NCBI GenBank assembly: GCA_031772625.1
Contig: CM062820.1
Location: forward strand, 314,806,783-314,870,782
Length of the DNA stretch: 64,000 nt
From: Pinus tabuliformis
Taxonomy: Eukaryota > Streptophyta > Pinopsida > Pinales > Pinaceae
Direction of reading: 5' to 3'
In this document: one piece after another, positions 12,056 through 22,648 of the stretch
How positions within the stretch are numbered: the stretch's first letter is position 1
How the letters are laid out: each line of letters starts with the position of its first letter
Translations under genes and position numbers: made by a program
The notes under the pieces: model-generated
Told to the model about the DNA's origin: nothing
Seen by the model: the letters and a program-made list of their open reading frames with translations, nothing else
Database searches by the model: none

Positions 12056-13093
12056 TGTTACAGGGAAAAGTGTCTACACATAACTGCTTATCCCACTAAG
12101 GTGTGGTAGCTACCTTAGAAACAAACAAAGTAAAGCTACTTTTGTTTTTCCTTTATGAAATATAGATGAGAGAAGAACAAAGAAGACCAACCTCTGTCTT
12201 GCGCTAATCTCCTAGTTCTATTCCTCTCTCTCTTGATAGTCTTTCGCTACTTGCTCCCTTGTACGCCCAGCTTCACAGAGTACTTGTAGGATCACAGTAG
12301 CATAACACTATACAAGAACAAGGATCTATAATCATAAACAATCTAGGATCAGATGTAAATTGACCATACAAATGCATAAAACATAAATGACACAAGAGTA
12401 TGGAGGAAAACTTGAATAGATTTTATTGATAACTAAGAAAGAGCCAAGGGAGTTATAACCAGTTGTTCTGACCCAGCATCATCCTCTCAGCAAGTAAGCC
12501 CTTCTTCACCTCATACAAAGCTTAGATCACCCAACACTATGATGTTGTCTCAAGAAACCAACAACAATTCCTTACAAGATGCAAAATTCCAGCCCCTGGA
12601 TCTCTAGGATGAGGGATCCATATATAGATATCTGTAAGGGAGATGAGTCAGCTTGTGATTTGATTAGTGTCTTCCCTTTGATAGTTCTTGCTTCCACTTG
12701 GAGATTGATGATCTCTTACTCATCCTTGGTTGAATTCGGAGAGGCAAGTGTCACAGGAGAAGTTTCTGGAAGATTCCATGCCTCTCCACCTCGCGGAATG
12801 GCACTGCCATTTGTCACTTCTCACCCATCACACCCCATAGAAGGTATTTTTGAAATGCAACGCACCCACAGAGTGTACTTAGGTGATATGCAATGCACTT
12901 TGCCTATGGAGCAGCTGAAATGATCCTGTTTTGACTAGTTTTGAGTAGTTTTTCATGGAGAACTTCTGGGAGAAGCTGTAATCAGTTGACCTTGTTCCTT
13001 TAGGGGTTAGAACAACACTTTTAGGGACTTAGGAGCCCTTGGTTTATGGACATTTCATGCTTGGGGTTGCAGTGCCCAAAAATGTCTATAACA
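12056..13093 (-). repeat. A right LTR (5' LTR)
   Basis: TG at 12056, CA at 13092-13093, followed by the TSD ttgat. By eye it differs from the left copy at a small percentage of positions. Confidence 0.92.
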
Positions 13094-13599
13094 TTGATGA
13101 TAACTTTTACCTGATGAATCTACCCCTAGGTAGCTTATCCACATCATTATAACATTTTCCATCCTAAATTACATAGATAAAAAAATCTTTTTCTGAGATG
13201 AAAGTCAAAATTACAGTGAAAATTCAAAAATATCAGCAAATGGTCAAGTGCGCCATTTTTCTACCAACTACACCCTCCCTATTGGAGGCTGATTTTGAAT
13301 GAGTTGTAGGTGTCAAAATTAGGCTCAAGATGGCTTGTTGGAAAGCCCTTCAAGTCTATATGCCTCCATTTTGCAAAAAGAAACCTGATTTTTCCCCTCA
13401 AAACTGATTTCTCCCAAGTCTACTCAGTGCACAACACCTAGGCCAAAATTGAGGCAGAAACATTATTTTTTGCTTGCTTTTTACCCTTTTTACCTGCTAG
13501 TTTTGTAAACGAAGGCTGGAAAAGTGGTTTTCTTAGATATATTGGTCATTTGGCATTCACTACTAGTCTTCATCTGCTCAAAATGTGACTCAAAGAAGT

Positions 13600-13622
13600 G
13601 CGCAACACCAAGGGTGTTGCGC
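13600..13622. other. Covarying LTR hairpin, left copy
   Basis: Perfect 10-bp stem GCGCAACACC/GGTGTTGCGC with loop aag. The homologous site in the other LTR (19314-19336) keeps the pairing with changed bases. Confidence 0.8.
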
Positions 13623-13770
13623 GTTTGACCATTTTGTTGATATAACGTTGTCCATGAACACACAGAAAAAGACAGAAGTTGCAAAAAATACGCCAAAATG
13701 CTTCAAAATTGGTGAAGTGGATGATGATGGTGTGGCTAGGCTTGGAGTGAAGCCTCTACAAGTATATCAA

Positions 13771-14053
13771 GTTTCTTTTTCTTTTCTTCGTGAGTTAGGG
13801 CTTCAATCTTTGCACTCGCTGCCTTGAGCTTTTCCCTTGCATTTCTTTCTCTTTTGGCATATTGTTTGGCCATTCTCCTTTGAAATGTTGTTGTCCTTTT
13901 TAGATTTATTCAAGAGCTTCTCAAGATGGTTGTTAACTCTCTCAAACCAATGCTCCTTATTTTCATTGATCATTATGGAAAATTGCTTATCTAAGGTAAG
14001 CTCCTTGGGTAGTTCAGCTTCTTTCTACTATGGTGTCTTAATGTCAAAACCCT
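13771..14053 (-). pseudogene. LTR-borne coiled-coil ORF tail, F left LTR
   Basis: The minus strand encodes a segment with INENKEHWFERVNNHLEKLL followed by Lys-rich coiled coil. It aligns with the C-terminal part of the ORF in C's LTRs (INDDRESWLKRVNIHLEGLL). Relative to the right-LTR copy it has a 1-nt frameshift and stop codons. The N-terminal domain present in C is absent; the sequence upstream looks noncoding. Confidence 0.6.
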
Positions 14054-15863
14054 AGGGAGGTATGATTTTGGTGGAATGTGATTTCTAGGAATAAAAAATG
14101 GGAAAGGGAAATTGAAGGAGATGGTGCTAGGGATTTATGAAATGGGGGATGGGACAAGGAGTAGTAATATGATGGAATTTAGGATGGGGAAATTATTTAG
14201 AGGTTGGGGGTTGGGAGCCTAAGTAGTTGTAGCACCTAGGACTTAGGGTATTTGGATAAAGGTTTTAGGGAAAGGGAATTGTAATGAGGGAAGGGTATGA
14301 AAGTGTAGGGGAATGAAATTTGGGAATTGAGAGTGAAATGGTGATTTGAGGGAGATACTAGGGTTTGAAATGAGTAAAACACCAAATCTTTAATGAAACT
14401 TTCAAAATACCATAAGGAATGACTGTAGGAGGAAGAAGAATGATATATTTAACTATCACTCACTTGCTGGAGGTTGAAGACAACGTTGTTGAAGCTTTGG
14501 AGGCAATTTGGCAAAGTTTGGAAGCGTTTCTGGCTTTTCTAGGCAAGTGCACAGCGCCACAAGCAAGTGCACCCTCTCTTTGGTAGGTGTTCAACGTGAG
14601 AAGCAAGTGTGTAGCGCCATATTCCAGTTGAGTTTAGAAGCGGTTCCCAATGTCCAAATTGAGCTCAAGATATCTCATTGGAAATCCCGTCCTATCTAGA
14701 TTCTCGAAATGCACTTGGTTCCAAAAAACGATAAGATTTGGGCCTCCAAAAAGTAAATTTCCCAAGACTTCTCATGTGTGCAACACAAGGGTGCCCTATG
14801 TAAAGTTTCTTTTTGGCGACCATTTTTGGAGGCCTTCCTGAACTCCAAATTGAGCTCATGATAGCTCATGGGAATTTTATTCCAGTATAGTTGTCATTTG
14901 ACTTATCAAGAAAATCATTGGGACACATAAGATAGGAGAACATTTGATTTTCCCAAGGTCACTCCAGAAGTGCAGAAAACCTCTTATAGCACCTGTATGT
15001 TTTACATTTCTCCAAAAAAATAATACCTGTGTACAAAATGAAGGATGTTTTTGTTCCTTGGCCTATTAAGGATTGGAAACATACTTTGAAGAAAAATTGG
15101 CCCTTTGTGTGGCAAATGATTTTGTCCCCTTAGAATGACTTTTTTGAAAAATGATGGAGACATTATGTTTATGAGTTTGAGTGGCCTCATACTTGCTGAT
15201 ATGGCCTCCCTTATGCCTCCTATGCTTAGATATCTCTGATTCCATAGAAAACCCTATCTCAATGGGAGAGGAAATTAGGGTTTAGTGTAGGCAAAACGGG
15301 GGATTTGGGAAATTTATAGGAATGAAGGGGAATAAAGGGGATATGGGGTTTCTAAATTCTTAGGAAAATTTTGGGATATAGGGCGGTATGTTAAGAAGTA
15401 AGGGAAACTATAATTTCAAGGATTGAATGAGGGGAAGGGGTCCAAAATGGCAAAACATAGGCCTAGTTTATAAAAGTGTCAAAAGCATAGCAATAGGCCA
15501 GGGTTTGTAGAAAAATGATGATTTTAAGGGATAGGAGTGATGGGAAGTGTTTAGGAAGGTATATTAAGGATAGGGGAAGGCGTAAGAGCATCAGGATACA
15601 AATTTAACCATGGAGGTCATGAAACCAATAAAAATGCCCTCAAAACCCTAGGAGAGGAAATGAGAGGAATGGGCATGGGAAAAGGTTAAGGAAGGTAGAT
15701 GGAGTGTAGGTGAGTGAGGTAATTTTACTAGGGCTACCACTAGTGAGTAAATTTTTGAATGAGGACCTAGGTGGAATGAAAAAATTTCAGAATGGAACCC
15801 TAATATGATATGAAAAGAGAAATTTTGATCATTTATGGTAGTATGCAAATATTTACTCTAACA

Positions 15864-15943
15864 TCGACCTTATTGGGGATGGCAGGTCCTTGGAGTTGTC
15901 AAGAACACTGTAGACCAAGTTCCTAACCATGTGGGCCAATATA
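15864..15943 (-). other. tRNA-Arg-like sequence beside F 3' LTR
   Basis: The minus strand contains GGCCCACATGGTTAGG and CTTGGTCTACAG, close to the D-arm and anticodon-arm sequence of plant tRNA-Arg(ACG), then CTCCAAGGACCTGCCATCCC and the LTR. The same block, better preserved, is at 51409-51503 in C. No clear polypurine tract is seen here. Confidence 0.5.
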
Positions 15944-16302
15944 GTAAAAAACTAACAACCAAACTAGACACTAAAAACTTCAATCCAAACTATTAGATCA
16001 CCAGAGCCTTGGGGCCTTGTCCTCGGGCTTCAAACCTTGATGAATTATGTCGTCACTTGCTGAAAACTGAACTTGAAAGAAAGTTGTTGCTGAAACAAAA
16101 TCCACACCCTATTCTATTCTAGCTGCTGAAAATGATTGCTGAATCAGGTAAAGGAAAAACACCAATTGAGCCAATCAAGCAACTGGATACCTGATTTTCC
16201 TCTATTTACACTATCTACAAAAAAATTTAAGATTGGCAACTCAACATACAACTAAACCTGCAAACTATTATTCAAAACAAGGTAACCATCATGATCTGAT
16301 GA

Positions 16303-17733
16303 CTACAGAAAACTGGTAAAAGGATGTTGAAAAGCATGTGCAAAGGATACATCTTGATGATCAACAGAAAGATCAGGATAACTGTCAAGTTGAATTGTTT
16401 CCTCTTTATGAGCTAGAGGCAACACATTGGCATATTCCTCAAATTTTTTCCCTTCTTCCACCATTGTTGATTGGGTGAAATGATCCTTCCAGTGTAACCA
16501 ATCCAGTAGATGGTTACTTACTGAAATTCTTCTCTCACTTACCTCGAGCAGGCAGAATGATGTATATGTAGGCAACTCACAATGAAAAATGAAACCAAGA
16601 TTTATGCTAATAAACAAAACAACATTCACCTTTTTCAATGCTTGCAAAACAATGTCTAAGGGATCTTGAAAATTATGAGGCATTACCTTTTTTGAATCAA
16701 TAAAAGGAGAAGAATAAGAATTATTTCCATATGGCTGTAACAAATTAGCAAAAGGATCCTCCATAATATTTTCAACGGAATAAGTGTCCATATCTACAGG
16801 ATCTAGAGCAAACTCCTTTTCATCAACACACCTTTCATTTTCTTAACCTTGAGGAATATTTGTATCTGCAAGGGGATCTGAAACAAATTCTTCTTTATCA
16901 CTATTCTCCTCTTCATAATCACTTGGAAACTGGAAAGACTGTGCAATAACATCATCATTCTTAATTGATGGAATATGGATTTTCAAATTAAGAATATGAT
17001 TTATTTATTCTTCAGTCAAAGGAGGAATTACTCTTTGTTTTCTTTGGACAAAACAACAATTGTCTTCTTTCCCTCCTAAGGTTTGACAAGGATGTTGAAT
17101 ATCTTCATTAATTTTAAGCAAAGGGGTATATAAATTTTCGTCAGACTGTTGATTCATTTCATGTGATTCCTTTTGAATATCAAGATGCAAACTTCCTTCA
17201 TCTTAGAGCAAAGATGAAGCTATTGTATGTTGACTATGATCTTGTCTGTCAAAGTGACTAGGTTCTTCAAACTGTTGTTGAAGGGAAAAATCAGAGAAGG
17301 ATTCAATGATTTCTTCATCATTCATACATTCGATATCATGAATAATTTCAAGATATGCAATGAAACCCTCACTATAATCACAAAAACTTTGTAAAGAAAG
17401 ATAAGACTTCACATAATGGTTGGAGAACACATTATGGAAATCTTTTAGAGAACATAAACTTCCTTCTGGTAACCCTTCATATCATACCCTAGCTTTATCT
17501 TCAAGGAAAACCATAAACAACTTCATGAGATAGTCCTCAGGAAACTCAAATCTTAGTCTACATACATGTACATGAAACCTTACTAAATGAAAAGTATCAT
17601 CATCTTCTTGTTCATTTTTAAATATAGGAAGATTTGTAAACTAGTCAACATGAGGCATAGGATTTGGAAATCCAGGGATCTGAGATCGTTCCATAGGAGC
17701 ATACCTAGGATTTCTTCTTGTAGTAGAACTCAT
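16303..17733 (-). pseudogene. F gag (decayed)
   Basis: A single minus-strand frame of about 477 codons from ATG at 17733 to a stop at 16303, interrupted only by in-frame stops. Residues ~60-110 read like a retrotransposon gag capsid core: a helical block, then LEDKARV-stop-YEGLPEGS and SLKDFHNVFSNHYVKSY, where the stop (tga) replaces the usual Trp. The rest is acidic, with no zinc knuckle visible. No protease, RT or integrase follows. Stops such as tag after HVD fit CAG decay. As the only gene of F it would supply capsid or RNA binding while enzymes came from another element (inference). Confidence 0.7.
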
Positions 17734-17940
17734 CTTGAAAACAATGAAGTCACCAAGAAGGTTTTCAAACTACGGGTTCTTGAAATGTGGAGTTGCCATG
17801 AAAATTATGAACCTTTGGATTTGTGGACACTCGAGTTTCCAAGTGAACGATTTCAGCATTCGTGTGCCTGATCACTGTCCACCATTGGAAATCAGATCTA
17901 AATCATTGTCGTTCTTTCCCGGGGAAGATATAGCTTTCGG

Positions 17941-17958
17941 TCCCCAGCAATGGCGCCA
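17941..17958 (-). promoter_or_regulatory. F primer-binding site
   Basis: The minus strand reads TGGCGCCATTGCTGGGGA three bases after the LTR end. It resembles the tRNA-Asp-type site used by Athila-like plant elements and differs from the Arg-type sites of A and B. Confidence 0.75.
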
Positions 17959-18032
17959 GTATGTTATCACTCCTCCAGATCTCCAAGGCTGAGGAAAAGT
18001 CTAGATGAGGTAACCACATACCAACATTTTGA

Positions 18033-18072
18033 CTTGGTAGCTAGCCCTACCAAGCTGGAGAGGGCTCTCTCC
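18033..18072 (-). other. U5 double hairpin, F right LTR
   Basis: Stem CTTGGTAG/CTACCAAG (18033-18054) followed by GGAGAGGGCTCTCTCC (18057-18072), 95 bp from the LTR edge at 17962. Confidence 0.78.
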
Positions 18073-19313
18073 AAAGAATCAAAACCAAGATGGCTGGATG
18101 GATTAGGGTTTTAGGCTAGGTATAAAGTGTAGAATTTGTTTTGATTTTATTTTGATGGGGTTGCTGGATGAGGATTAGGTCAAAGAAGCTAGGTCAGGGA
18201 AAATAAGGTATGATTGCAGACATTCAAAGGGGAAAGACAGGCAGAAGGTTTAACACTTAAAAGGTGATTTGGTGAGATGTTTTAATACTGATGAGGAGTT
18301 AGGAAGAGCATAGGAGATGTATTCTTCCTAAACTGAAGAAAAAATGGACAAATTATGATAAATTTCCCAAAACGGAGCATGAGCAAACATGTATTCTGCC
18401 TATAAACTTGAAAATTAGCATATAACAGATGTGAAATGGCTTATGAACTCAAAAAACTTTCATACAAATGATAATAGAGAAGAAACAATGCTAAACATTC
18501 ATACCACATGTATACCAAAGAAATCGCTGCAACTCATCTATTAAAACTGGCCAAATTATGATACAATAGTGTCTCTGATCAATACTACAACATCCAACTA
18601 AGTCCAACCTTTGAAAAGACTGAAAAATACAAGATATAGGCCTCAGAAAAAACTCCTCCCAACCTCAGGGGTCAAATCCATGAGAGGAGGAGCAATTATA
18701 GCAAAATCTGAACTGATAGCTAGAGTGTGGGATTCTCTAAGTGACTCCTCCCTAATTACATTAAAATTGATTCATTTGACTTAATGATAACTTCTACCTG
18801 ATGAATATACCCCTAGGTAACTTATACACATCATTATTACATTTACCATCCTCAATTACATAGGTGAAAACATCATTTTCTCAATTGAAAGTCAAAATTA
18901 CTGTGAAAATTCAAAAAAATCATCAAATGGTCAAATGTGCCATTTTTTTGCCAAGTGCATGCTCACAGTGTCAAGTGTGCCCTACCTGTTCTAAGCTGAT
19001 TTTGACTAAGTTGTCAATGTCCAAATTAAGCACAAGATGGATTTTTGGAAATCTCTTCAAGTATACTTTCTGAATATGTCTCCATTTTGCAAAATGAAGT
19101 TGTTTTGGTCTCTCAAAACTTCATTATCTCAAGACTGCTCAGTGCACATCGCCTAGGCCAAAATTGAGGCAAAAACATGATTTTTTTTTCTTTTTTGCCC
19201 TTTCTACCTACTAGTTTTGCAAAATAAGGCTGGAAAAGTGGTTTTATTAGATATATTGGTCATTTGGAATCCATTGGTGGTCTTCATTTTCTTAAAAAGT
19301 GGCTCAAAAAAGT

Positions 19314-19336
19314 GCGCAGTGCCAAGGGCGCTGCGC
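19314..19336. other. Covarying LTR hairpin, right copy
   Basis: Stem GCGCAGTGCC/GGCGCTGCGC with loop aag. Against the left copy, two A:T pairs have become G:C and one C:G has become T:G, so pairing is preserved. Confidence 0.8.
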
Positions 19337-19489
19337 ATTTGACCATTTTGCTGATATAATGCTATCCAGGAACACACAGAAAAAGACAGAACTTGCAAAA
19401 AATGAGCCAAAATGCTTCAAAATTGTTGAAGTGGTTGATGATGGTATGGTTAGGCTTGGAGTGAAGCCTCTGCAGGTACATCAAGTTTC

Positions 19490-19757
19490 TTTTTCTTTTC
19501 TTCGTGAGTTATGGCTTCAATCTTTGGATTTGTTGCCTTGAGCTTTGCCCTCGCATTTCTTTCTCTTTTGGCATAGTGTTTGGCCATTCTCCTTTAAATA
19601 TTGTTGTCCTTTTTAGATTTCTTCAAGAGCTTCTCAATATGGTCGTTAACTCTCTCAAACCAATGCTCCCTATTTTCATTGATCATTATGGCAAGTTACT
19701 TATCTAAGGTAAGCTCCTTGGCTAGTTCAACTTCCTTCTGTTATGGTGTCTTAATGT
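19490..19757 (-). pseudogene. LTR-borne coiled-coil ORF tail, F right LTR
   Basis: The minus strand encodes INENREHWFERVNDHIEKLL, then KKSKKDNN, a stop, and RRMAKHYAKRERNARAKLK. It aligns along its length with the tail of the ORF in C's LTRs (INDDRESWLKRVNIHLEGLL...RHMAFHYMVRNRVCKARIK). It starts abruptly after noncoding LTR sequence, so the N-terminal domain has been lost or never existed in F. Confidence 0.65.
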
Positions 19758-20365
19758 CAAAACCCTAGGGAGGTATGATGTTGGTGGAATGTGGTTTTTA
19801 GGAATAAGGAATGAGAAAGGGAAATTAAGGGAGATGGTGCTATAGATTTATGAAATGGGGGAGGGGACAGGGAGTAGTAATATGATGGAATTTAGGATGG
19901 GGAAATTATTTACAGGTCGGGGGTTGGGAACCTAGGTAGTTGTAGCACCTACGGCTTAGGGTATTAGGATAAAGGGTTTAGGGAAAGGGAATTTTAATGA
20001 GGGAAGGGTATCAAAGTGTAGGGGAATGCAATTTGGGAATTGAGAGTGCAATGGTGATTTGAGGGAGATACTAGGGTTTGAAATGAGTAAACACCAAATC
20101 TTTAATGAAAATTTCAAAATACCATAAGGAATGACTATAGGAGGAATAAGAAGGATATATTTAATAGTCACTCACTTGTTGGAGGTTCAAGAAAACGTTT
20201 ATGAAGCTTTTGAGAAAATTTGGCGAAGTCTGGAAGTGTTTCCAGCTTTTCTAGGCAAGTGCACCCTCTCTTTGGCAGGTGCGCAACGTGAGAAGCAAGT
20301 GCGCAGCACCATCTTATAGCTGAGTTTTGAAGGGGTTCCCGATGTCTAAATTGAGCTCAGGATAC

Positions 20366-21606
20366 TGTTAGAGTCGGTATGGTCATCCCTCCGTCAGAGA
20401 TAATTTCTCTTATTGCATTTCACTTTTAGGTGTCTCATTCAGCTCGATCATCTGTATTCCGCTAGGGGCATGCCATAATCTGACGGAAGTGTCTTATCAT
20501 ACACTACCCCTCATGCCTTTTCCATGTTGGCTCAGGTCTGTCCGTCAAAATCAAGTTTTAAAATCACTTGCAGTCCTGTTTTAAGTCTATTGATCAGCAA
20601 AGGTCATTTCAGTCATTAGGTCTAGGGTTAGTCAATTTGGTCTTCAACAATGTCTAATAATGCCAGCATACTAATGAGGGAGGTCCTTAATAGGTTTTCA
20701 TTTCCAATATTTTCATCATCATATGCTTGACTATAACCAAAGTTTTGAAGAAAATTCGTCATTTCTCTTTGTAATAAATTGTCATGTAATTTTCAAAAAG
20801 TTTTTCAGTTGTTGAAATCTCCAGGCGCAGCCCTGGTCTTCCTTTGTCAAGACATGCCACTATCCTTGCAAAAAATTGACAAAAGACTCATCACTCAAGC
20901 TAAAAAATAGAAAGGGAAACAAAAAGACAGAGTTTTATTAATTGTGGGAAAGGTGCCAAGTCAAAAACATTACAAAATGGGTTTGTGAGAAGCAAAAATC
21001 AAATCCATCACTATAAGAGGTTCTCATGGTTTTAAAACATTCATTTGTATCTAAGAGGTCAAAGAGGGTTGAAGTTTAGTCTTGAGAGGGCAAACTTGCA
21101 AAGTTTTAAGCCAAAGATGCGTTCAAAGCCGGTGCGACGCATAGAGCAGGTGGTGGGGCGCATTGGGCACGATCAGCCAGTGTAAATTAATACGGGCACG
21201 GCGCACTGGGATGGCGCGGCACGTTGGGCAAGCTGCGTGGTGCACTCAGCTATCTGGCCCGAAAAATGCCATAGTGGCCTCCAAACGCCAAAATCATGTC
21301 AATTTCCTTTGTTTCAAGTAGGTGGAGCTCCATTTCACTTGTGCATTAAAGTTTGGTAGTTATGCTATGATGGTTGATGTGTTGAGCTTCCAAACAAATG
21401 ATCAAACCCTATCATTTTGAATTCCTCAAATATAAGATGTTGCCTAGGGTTTCAAAAATCGTTGACCACCAAGCTTTTTCTTCTTCCATCATTTCTTTTC
21501 TCCTTGATTCCATTTGTTCCTTGACTTCATTGTTCCCTATCCCCTAAATTACTAAACCCCTATCCCAACTTCCCTTTCCCAAACTTTTAAATGTGAAACC
21601 CTAAAC
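20366..21606 (+). repeat. C 5' LTR, segment 1
   Basis: Matches 51505-51811 followed by 56746-57706. Contains a cluster of GCGCAYTGGG-like motifs at 21121-21245; no gene. Interrupted by B after taaac (21602-21606). Confidence 0.9.
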
Positions 21607-22648
21607 TGTTACAGGGAAAAGTGTCTATTTAGAACTGCTCTATCCCACTAAGGTGTGACAGCTGCCTTAGAAACAAACAGAGAAAAACTACTTTTGTATT
21701 TCCTTTACGAATTATAGACAGAGAGGAATACAAAGAACCAACCTGTGTCTTGCGCTAATCCTTTTATCCAATCCCTCTCTTCTTTGATATTCTCCAGCTA
21801 CCTGCTCCTTTGTATGCCTAGCTTCACAGAATACCTGTAAGATCACAGAAGAAGAGCACTATACAAAGACATGGATCTATATTCGTAAATAACTTAGGAT
21901 CATATTTAAGTTAACCATACAACTGTGACAAGCATCAATGACACAAAAGCATGGAGGAGAACTCAAATAGTTTTTATTGATAAACAAGAAAAGATCCAGG
22001 AGGAGTTACAACCAGTGGTTCTGACCCAGCATCAACCTCCCAGCAAAGAAGCCCCTCCTCACCTCAAACAAAGCATAAATCACCCAACAATCTGATGTTT
22101 GTCTCTAGAAACCAACAGCAATTCCTTACAATATGCAAAATTCCAGCCTCTGGATCTCTGGGATGAGGGATCCATATATAGATATGTGTAAGGAGGATGA
22201 GTCAGCTTGTGATTTGATTAGTGTCTTCTCTCTGTCAGTTCTTGCTTCCACTTGGAGTCTGAGGGCCTCTTACTCATCTTTGGTCGAATTCAGTGAGGCA
22301 AGTGTCACAGGGGAAGATTCTGGAAGCTTCCATTGCCTCTCCACCTCGCGGAATGACACTGCCATTTGTCATTTCTCGCCCACCGCACCCTACAAAAGGG
22401 AGTTTTGAAATGCAATGCACCCTCACAGTGTATTTAGGTGCAATGCAATGCACTTAGCCAATGGAGCAGCTGAAATGATCCTGTTTTGACCAATTCTGAG
22501 CAGTTTCTGGTGGAGAACTTCTGGGAGAAGCTGTAATCTGTTGACCTTGTTCCTTTAGGGGTTAGAACAACACTTTTAGGGACTTAGGAGCCCTTGGTTT
22601 ATGGACATTTCATGCTTAGAGTTGTAAGGCATAAAAATGTCTATAACA
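21607..22648 (-). repeat. B left LTR (3' LTR)
   Basis: TGTTACAGGG...TCTATAACA, 1042 bp. Pairs with 35525-36565. A TATA-like tatata run lies near 22175 for minus-strand transcription. Confidence 0.92.

Larger units (their letters stand above)
5258..13093 (-). mobile_element. Element A: non-autonomous relative of B
   Basis: LTRs of 1038 bp (5258-6295 and 12056-13093) start TGTTAC and end TATAACA. A perfect 5-bp TSD, ttgat, lies at 5253-5257 and 13094-13098. The insertion point falls inside F's left LTR, and F resumes directly after the TSD. LTRs, leader and 3' noncoding region are homologous to element B, but the whole gag-pol of B is replaced by one 487-codon ORF with zinc knuckles and a protease motif. 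No RT or integrase is present, so it depends on a B-like helper for replication (inference). Confidence 0.9.
13099..15863 (-). repeat. F left LTR, segment 2
   Basis: Continuation of F's left LTR after element A, ending CTCTAACA at 15863. Matches 18785-20365 and then 60916-62159. Contains the hairpin at 13600-13622 and the coiled-coil ORF remnant at 13771-14053; otherwise low-complexity purine-rich stretches without genes. Confidence 0.88.
17962..20365 (-). repeat. F right LTR (5' LTR), segment 1
   Basis: TG at 17962. Homologous to 4434-5257 plus 13094-14660. Interrupted by element C at 20366, preceded by TSD gatac at 20361-20365. U5 hairpins at 18033-18072. Confidence 0.9.
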
